Positions 57,846-64,000 of a stretch of 64,000 bases of DNA are shown here, one piece after another (positions within the stretch are counted from its first letter, which is position 1; each line of letters begins with the position of its first letter). The notes under the pieces are model-generated. The model made no database searches, had not been told where the DNA came from, and saw only the letters and a program-made list of their open reading frames with translations. The translations under genes were made by a program, and so were the position numbers. Location: contig BTPP01000006.1 in NCBI GenBank assembly GCA_037102815.1, forward strand, positions 1,674,001 to 1,738,000, given 5' to 3'. The stretch comes from Neurospora intermedia (taxonomy: Eukaryota > Ascomycota > Sordariomycetes > Sordariales > Sordariaceae).

Positions 57846-57861
57846 TTGTCCAAGTGGACAA
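57846..57861 (+). ncRNA. lone AAGT hairpin
   Basis: TTGTCC-AAGT-GGACAA, a perfect 6-bp stem with the same loop as the array hairpins, standing alone between unit 10 and R hairpin copy 4. It may be a remnant of another unit. Confidence 0.6.
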
Positions 57862-57869
57862 ACATAACC

Positions 57870-57916
57870 AAGCTGCGGGGGGGTTGTCTGGGTTCGTCCT
57901 GGACACCTCTCCGCGG
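57870..57916 (+). ncRNA. R hairpin, copy 4
   Basis: AAGCTGCGGGGGGG and ACCTCTCCGCGG arms with GTCTGGGTTCGTCCTGGAC inside. It is the rightmost copy, directly after the array. Confidence 0.6.
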
Positions 57917-57919
57917 TGA

Positions 57920-57998
57920 CCTGCTGGGGGATGTTCGCAACTGGGGGAAACCGATTTCCATCTCGTACTAACTGGGGGATGTCCGCAACTGGGGGTTT
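57920..57998 (+). repeat. direct repeat CTGGGGGATGTYCGCAACTG
   Basis: The word CTGGGGGATGTTCGCAACTG occurs near 57922 and, with C for T, near 57970, each followed by GGGG. A partial match (GGAACTGGGGGATTC) follows R hairpin copy 2 at about 56676. Confidence 0.7.
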
Positions 57999-58260
57999 TC
58001 GTACATGTGTTCCTCATCTCCTTTGTTTTTATTCTTCATTCTGTTTTCTTTTTCCTTGCTGTATTTTATATCTTTCTCTTGTTGCCTTTTATCTCTTTCT
58101 CTTGCTGTGTTTTCCTTCCTTTTCTTGCTGTCTTTTCTTTCTTTCTCTTGCTATCTTCTCCTTTGCTTGTTTGGTAAGCCCTCTCTCCCTTCACTTCATA
58201 CCTACCTACCTAACAAACGCTGACATTGCACACAGTTTGTTTTCCCATTCAACATGGAAG

Positions 58261-58315
58261 AAGCCAGGTTGGGTAGTTGGGCTGCCGTGTGCTGACGATG
58301 ATCCCATCCTGGCTT
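58261..58315 (+). ncRNA. hairpin in the last visible exon
   Basis: AAGCCAGG and GGG on the 5' side pair with CCC and CCTGGCTT on the 3' side around a two-base internal loop. The loop contains GCTGACGATGAT, which includes CTGA and GATGAT words. It lies just after the intron 58174-58235, so it would belong to the end of the same transcript. Confidence 0.4.
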
Positions 58316-58458
58316 TCGCGTTTGCATTTCCAAAGCACCGCCGGGTGACGTGAACATGGCGGACCGCTTTGTCGCCGCATGAATAGGGTAGGAATTGGAA
58401 CCAGTGCCTCGGTGCGCCTGGGAAACACTCCCTTCCATGTACACGTCCCTGGCACCCA

Positions 58459-58671
58459 GTACTGCTTGCTTCATGTCCCCGTGTTACGATCCCCCGTGAC
58501 CGTAACACTTCACATTTTCTTTTGTTCGCGCTCACCTTCTTTCCTTCCCTTGATTCATAACGACGGGGGCCCGCCGATGATGAGTTCACTAAGACGACCG
58601 ACGAGGGATTGACCAAGACGACGTATATGAACTGAGGCGGTTACGCGGTACCTCGGTGAAGCAAGCAGTAC
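58459..58671. repeat. 15-bp inverted repeat, about 180 bp apart
   Basis: GTACTGCTTGCTTCA at 58459-58473 is the exact reverse complement of TGAAGCAAGCAGTAC at 58657-58671. A smaller inverted pair, TGTTACG..CGTAACA, lies between them near 58482-58507. Confidence 0.7.
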
Positions 58672-61600
58672 AGCCTAATGGTCTGAGGGTGGTTCTATGA
58701 GGGGACGGATAACACAATCAATGATGAAAGACCACTTGCGTCGTCGAGCTGAGATTGTGCGTGGGATGAGATTATTTAGGTGCAGCACCAGGGTTGGTTG
58801 CGCTTTTCCTTCGGTGCTGCCACCTCAGGAACACTGGGGGTTGTGATCTTTCTGGGGGAAGTAACAGGACGAAGAAGGGTGATGCGACCTGTGATGAAGC
58901 CTCCTTGTCTCTGAAGTACAATGCAGGTTGCAACACTTGTGTTCTCTTGCGTACTCAAGACGAGATTACCGGTGATCTGAGGTCATTCTAAGATGTTCGG
59001 CATGGAAGGCGGGTTGGGTTGAGGGCCGGTGCCACGACTGCTTCTGCGGAACTCTGCCCTTTGAGCATGACAAATACCAGGTACAGTGGCTGCTTTTCTT
59101 TCTGTCTTGTTTAGATCTTATAGTATGATGATTGAAATTTCTGAACATCCAATGTGGACATGTAACAATGTAAAAAATCACATCCACCAATCTGAACCAC
59201 TTGAACTTTCGAGGGACTTTTGCTGCCTGTGCTATCAGAGGCGCTTGTGCTAACATCCTTCAATCCCAGAGAACTAGACTGAAGTCTAAAAGCTGCTCAG
59301 GGTTTGAGAGGCGGCCACGATCGAACGGATTGTAGTGATATGGCTGGCAACTGAATATGGGTTGGTTCGTAGTATTGGAGAAAGTTACAGTACAGGTTTC
59401 GGGAATGTCAGAACCAGCTACACATTGGAGCCCACCCGCGGGATACCTAAGAATATCAATGGGAATGTTGATGACAATTGCAAAGGAAATGATTATGGAT
59501 CACACATTGTCCTCGACCACAAGGTGACAGCCATACATGCAATCATGGGGACACGCACTTCAGTAGTGTAAGACACTACTAGATATAAGGAAATCGAGCC
59601 AAGCGAACAAAGAGGGTTCTGGAAACGAAACTACTCTGCTTAGTAACGGCTGCGTGGTTGCTAGCATCGCAGGTAAACTACCTGTATGGCATACACTTCG
59701 AAGGCTGAGAACGATTACTGGTTGACCATAAATAAATGAGGCTCCCGACAGGTTATACCGCAGCGTCCGCTATGTGCTTACCCATACTTATGCACGACCT
59801 CGGAAGCACTGTTGGGATTTGTGAAATTATGGGATGACGGGTGTGAGCGTACAGCCAAAGCACGCAGACCGAGGTCGAACAAATTGTGGAAGAGATCGAG
59901 CAGGTTATGGAATGGAAGAGGTCGCTGCTCAACACTAGAAAGCTTGATTACCTCAACACTCGAAAAGAGGAATGGGTATGGCTATCTTGTTCTCTCAACT
60001 GGGATAGGTCAAAGAAACGCGTAATGACGCCACTCGGCCGCCGCTTTGGACAACAGGAGCGGATATCATGGCTTCCCATGCGATGTAAGGCAGCCAGCAC
60101 AAACAGGCCACCCAATATCGTCGAAGTAATGACACCACCACGCATGAGGCCAGTTGTCCATCAGCCACCAAGCTTCCAATTACCAAGAGACTGACTCGGT
60201 AAGAATGCAGGAACAGACTGCGGCAACTCCTTGGCCACGGGACATACTATCGTTACCTGGATGACGATCTCGCACGAAAGACACCCCATGGTGGTATTTC
60301 CAGGGACAATGATGACGAGGGCGGCTTGCCCATCGGTACCGAACTAGCAAACCCCTAGCGGAACCCGCAAGCGACGGAGGATGTTCGCTGAGGATGGGTA
60401 GGAGAGAATCATTGGTCAGACGGTGGTGTTGGACGATGCGAAAGGCAGAGTGCCAAACTGTTCGTTCTCATATCCCATTATCAACGAGCGGCGGCATATG
60501 AGCTGAGACGGCGTGATGGGCCCGGTTGAGCCCCGGTCGAGTTCATTTCTTGGGGCACATGCTTGTGCCAATGAGCCACTGTGTGCTTGAGACGCGGCTA
60601 TTACCACCACTCGGCGATAAAAGACATGGGAAGCCCAGTTGGTTGGAGAAACACAACACCTGTCTGCCTCATACGCTCCGCATCCACGCCACTGCCCGGT
60701 CATCCATCAAGGTCAGGGTCTGGGTTCTTGGTTTGCCAAAGTGCCGAGGGGGCCAACTAGATGTATCCAGTCGCCGCTGCCGTTGAGATATTGGAGGCCT
60801 CGTGATAGGAGCATATTTGGCTTCGGGTTCACCAATGACGAATAAGGGAAGGCAAGAAGAGCGGCCAAATGGCCACCGCACAATGGGCCAGAAGGTGTGT
60901 CGTTAACAAGTGATAAGGGACAAGGATATTCTCAAAAATGAGTAATTGCGGTGATATAGAGTAATTTGGTGGCATATACTCCCGGGCGCAAGGATGGGTG
61001 AGTCGAGAACCATTTGCATTTGGTTCCTCAAAATGTCGTTGACAAGGTGTCGTCGGACATCGGACAATTGGAGTTCCAGAACTAGGAACGTTTCCGCGGA
61101 GGGTGCGTCCGGGGGTGGCTGTGCAGTTTCACTTGCCACAAAAGACCTGCACAGTATGTACGTTCTCGTGTGGCTTGTGCCTGGATCCAGCTCGTCGGAT
61201 CTGCTGAGTGGAGCCAAGTTCTTTCCGTTGACTTGTCCAGTCGTCACTGCAGTGAGCTACAGTGTGTACTTACTGTAGTGCAAAGTCAGCGAGCAGTGCC
61301 GCAACTCCCCCTGTACGATCACGAAGACTACCGTAACGAGTAACGACAGACCACTGTAGTCGGAGCATTCATTGACTCGACCCACGACGGGAGTGAGTAT
61401 TATCCTAACCAAGACACGTTCAACGTACCTTATTTGCCTTGAACACTTTCCTGGACTCAGAGGCCGCCCTCTGCCATTGACTATTCCAATCTACAGGCTT
61501 TCATTGACGACGAGATTTACCTACCTCTAGTTGGCGAGTCTCGGGGATAGCCCAACCAGACCCGATTCCACACGCCCACACATGGCCATACGAGAAGACC

Positions 61601-64000
61601 CTTGTACAACACAGCGCCATCTCGGGGATCGGAAATGAAATCTTTCACCAGAACAGCGACTGGATTCTACGGATACTCCGAAGACGAACTTCTCCACAGA
61701 TTTAGCTTCACATGCGACACTGGACGCTTCCCACTAGCATAGCGGAGTTTGAGGAGGCGGTCTTCCAGAACACGTGTAGCCTTTACGCCTTTCGAACCCT
61801 GGCTGCCTACAGCGCCCGGTTCGCTTGCTTCCGTCTTTAGCGGTGAACGACGACGACAACGGGTAGCATTCGCACAAGCGCCTTCGAACACGATGTCGTC
61901 GACTATCCCGCGGGGCGCGAACTGGCTACAACTTGGGCCTCATCCTGACTCCTTCTGTGGATCGGGAAGAGAGCCCATGACATTGGCACGGCGGCACGGC
62001 GGCATGGCGGCATTGGCATAGCACCTTGAGGGTGCGATTCCCGAGTCTGCTTGCACTCCACCGGCGGACTGACTCGACAAGCAACCTCCTCGCTAGGACG
62101 TATGAGATGCTGCCGCGCAAACCCGCTTTCTGGCTTCTTGTTGGGTCCAACACGCACGTGCAGTGCAGCCGAGTCTGCGCTTTTGTGACAGACTGCTTGC
62201 AGTTATGTACTATCGCCATGCGACCGCCGTTGGAACTATCGGTGAAGAGACATGACCGAGAAGGATGGCTGCAACGACGGACGGACGCCGAAGCCGGTGA
62301 CGTGGTGAACAATGCATTGCCATATATAAATCTGCAAAGTTTTTGCATATTCTCGTTCAAGTGAAAAGGTTTCGAGAAAACAGCATGGTGTCGAGGTGTC
62401 ATTCATCTTCCTTTTTGGCTTAGCCTGCCCTGGCTTCCACTTGTTGACACTACACTAGTGTAAAGGTCTTGGCAATGAGACTTCCGAATACCTACATGCA
62501 CTTGTAGTTCGTTTTCTGGGACGACTACCCGTTGAGAAAACCTCACCTCCAATCGGGAGCAGGAACCAACCAGACCTGCATCAAAGACCGGCTCGGGATA
62601 GTAAGCTATTGGCTAACACCCCAAGCTCCATCGGCGACAGCCCTCTCTCGACATTGGACATCAACGCAGCAAACAATACCTACCCAGGCGCCATCAGTAG
62701 GGCAGCAGAGCATACGGCGTACATCATCGACAAACTGCTCAATAACAATGTGGTGTGTGAGTCGCCTTGTTGATGGGACGGATGATGGACACTGGTGAGA
62801 GTCTTCAATCGCCCGATATCCATTTCGTGCGCAGGACTTTGATCATTTCCTTCAAACTTGGGAATTGGAATGAAGCACACCTCCTCGTAATCAAACTCTG
62901 AAAAACTTTTTCTGTGTTTTTGTCGAAAAAGAAACCAAGTCGCTGGGGTGTGTGGCATGTTGAGCCAGGGTTGATGGGAAAAGCCTCCGGAAAGTCACCA
63001 TGCGGAATTGATGTTCAAGCACAGGGGAGGGGCGTGTGGTTTCCAAGAGCCGACCACCAGGCCGGGGATAAGGTGAGCATCAGCAAGGTGTGCATCAGCA
63101 AGGTGTGCAGCGAATAGCAAAGCCCATGTGTAACAGGCTGCAGAGAGATATGTCCACCACGAGAAAAATGGCCCTCACCTGTGGTCGCAATGCCGTTGAC
63201 GTTGAACAGAGCCGACCGTATCAATGCACTGTATGGTGTACAGGCCTGACAGCAAGGCCTTGGTGGAATCATGCCATACCTTGGAAGGAAATGAAGGTAA
63301 TAGATGGACTGGAGGTTGGAAGACATTATGGTGCTCGCCTTGAGGAAGCATGCTCTTTCCTGGGGAACAGCAGCGTCTTTTTCGTTTAGGAGAAGTGCAC
63401 TCTGTTCGGTGAGTGTGTTGCGACTTGTTCACTGGGAGCTTTGTGAATGGCGTAGAGGTATTCGATTGTGGAAGTCTGATGTCGAATCTTCACGGTTAGC
63501 GTTAACACGACAGCGTGATACGGGGCAAGCTCTGTCATATCCGTGGCTCCAGCGATACACGGATCCCAAACTGCGCTAGACGAAGATCAAAAGGTCCGGG
63601 TTGAGGGCCAACCACATCCGGTCGACAGTGAGGCTCATGTTGTACTTCCAGCTGGGTTAGTGCCGAGCTTCAGGCCCCCTGGGTCCTTCAGCTGATCACG
63701 GAGTGCAGTCAAGGGGAACACTTCCTATTCGTCGCTCCTCGACGATAGAGCAAAACTCCATCACATTTAAGGTATTCAGGGGAGATCAACACTGGTGTCG
63801 TGTAAGTCGCAAGGATTACCTCCCGTGCTTCCCCGTCGTTGGTTATTCGCCACAAGGAGGAGGGCTCCTGGCTAGGAGCGCTCTCTTATTCACACAAACC
63901 CACGGAATGAGATGAGTGCACAGAGGACACGGTGACAGCTTTGAAACAGGGAAGAGCTCTTGTGCCGAGATATCAGCCAACCCGAGACAGCTTCAAAAAT
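58672..64000. other. no supported gene
   Basis: Frames throughout are short, overlap on both strands and lack coding character. One at 59335-59571 (LVRSIGESYSTGFGNVRTSY) is the most protein-like but has no good context. A GC-rich imperfect repeat (GGCACGGCGGCATGGCGGCA-like) lies at about 61986-62020. Nothing suggests a gene cut by the right edge. Confidence 0.4.

Larger units (their letters stand above)
55600..58240 (+). ncRNA. spliced noncoding host transcript for structured and snoRNA-like RNAs
   Basis: No sustained coding frame crosses this stretch, yet three good plus-strand introns are visible. They are 55672-55877 (GTAAGC..TTCAG), 55947-56005 (GTAAGT, CTAAC, ATCAG) and 58174-58235 (GTAAGC, CTGAC, CACAG). 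The exons are CT-rich and noncoding. Inside lie two box C/D snoRNA candidates, four R hairpins, ten cloverleaf-like units and extra hairpins. This resembles snoRNA host genes, whose spliced exons carry no protein while the processed parts do the work. In filamentous fungi such snoRNAs commonly sit in introns or polycistronic precursors. Exact ends are unknown: the CT-rich leader starts near 55290, and structured sequence continues to about 58315. Confidence 0.6.

Noticed and set aside
61926-62402. A 158-codon minus-strand frame and overlapping plus-strand frames
   Set aside because: Arg/Ser/Cys-rich, low codon bias and open on both strands; a shadow of GC-rich sequence.

Overview
The window reads as nuclear DNA of a filamentous ascomycete, very probably Neurospora crassa or a close relative. 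Coding genes are split by short GT..AG introns of 44-146 bp, often with CTAAC/CTGAC-type branch sites. The first 11.4 kb carries the mark of RIP (repeat-induced point mutation): it is flooded with TpA and almost empty of CpA and TpG. The cyanovirin-N homologue at 13 kb agrees with my recollection of the N. crassa protein.

Layout. 1-11450: an AT-rich RIP-mutated block of old repeats with degenerate tandem repeats and two poly-C runs that escaped mutation. 12955-13407: CVNH lectin gene. 18996-25164: a small membrane protein, a candidate secreted protein, one candidate exon and a three-exon gene. 26636-30174: homogentisate 1,2-dioxygenase and a convergent FAD-dependent oxidoreductase. 32222-33520: LaeA-like SAM methyltransferase. 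33979-34130 and 44000-44100: two minus-strand tRNA-like genes, each with an insert in the anticodon arm. 35994-40446: an eight-exon, 1343-residue CorA-like membrane protein. 41070-48367: low-complexity genes or relics and a small inverted-repeat element flanked by TTAA. 50.5-52.3 kb holds only coding-like islands. 58.7-64 kb holds nothing I can support.

The most unusual part is 55.7-58.3 kb. It looks like a spliced noncoding host transcript. It contains two box C/D snoRNA candidates, four copies of a GC-rich hairpin, and an array of ten RNA units of about 67-83 nt. Each unit is closed by a CCC(G)/(C)GGG stem next to C/D-box-like sequences, and each folds into three hairpins, mostly capped by AAGT or GAGT loops. 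Stem sequences differ between units while pairing is kept, so the structure is supported by variation inside the array itself. I do not recognise this RNA family.

The protein-coding genes do not form an obvious pathway cluster. Homogentisate dioxygenase belongs to phenylalanine/tyrosine breakdown, but its usual pathway partners are not visible here. All reading was by eye; no folding, alignment or database search was run.
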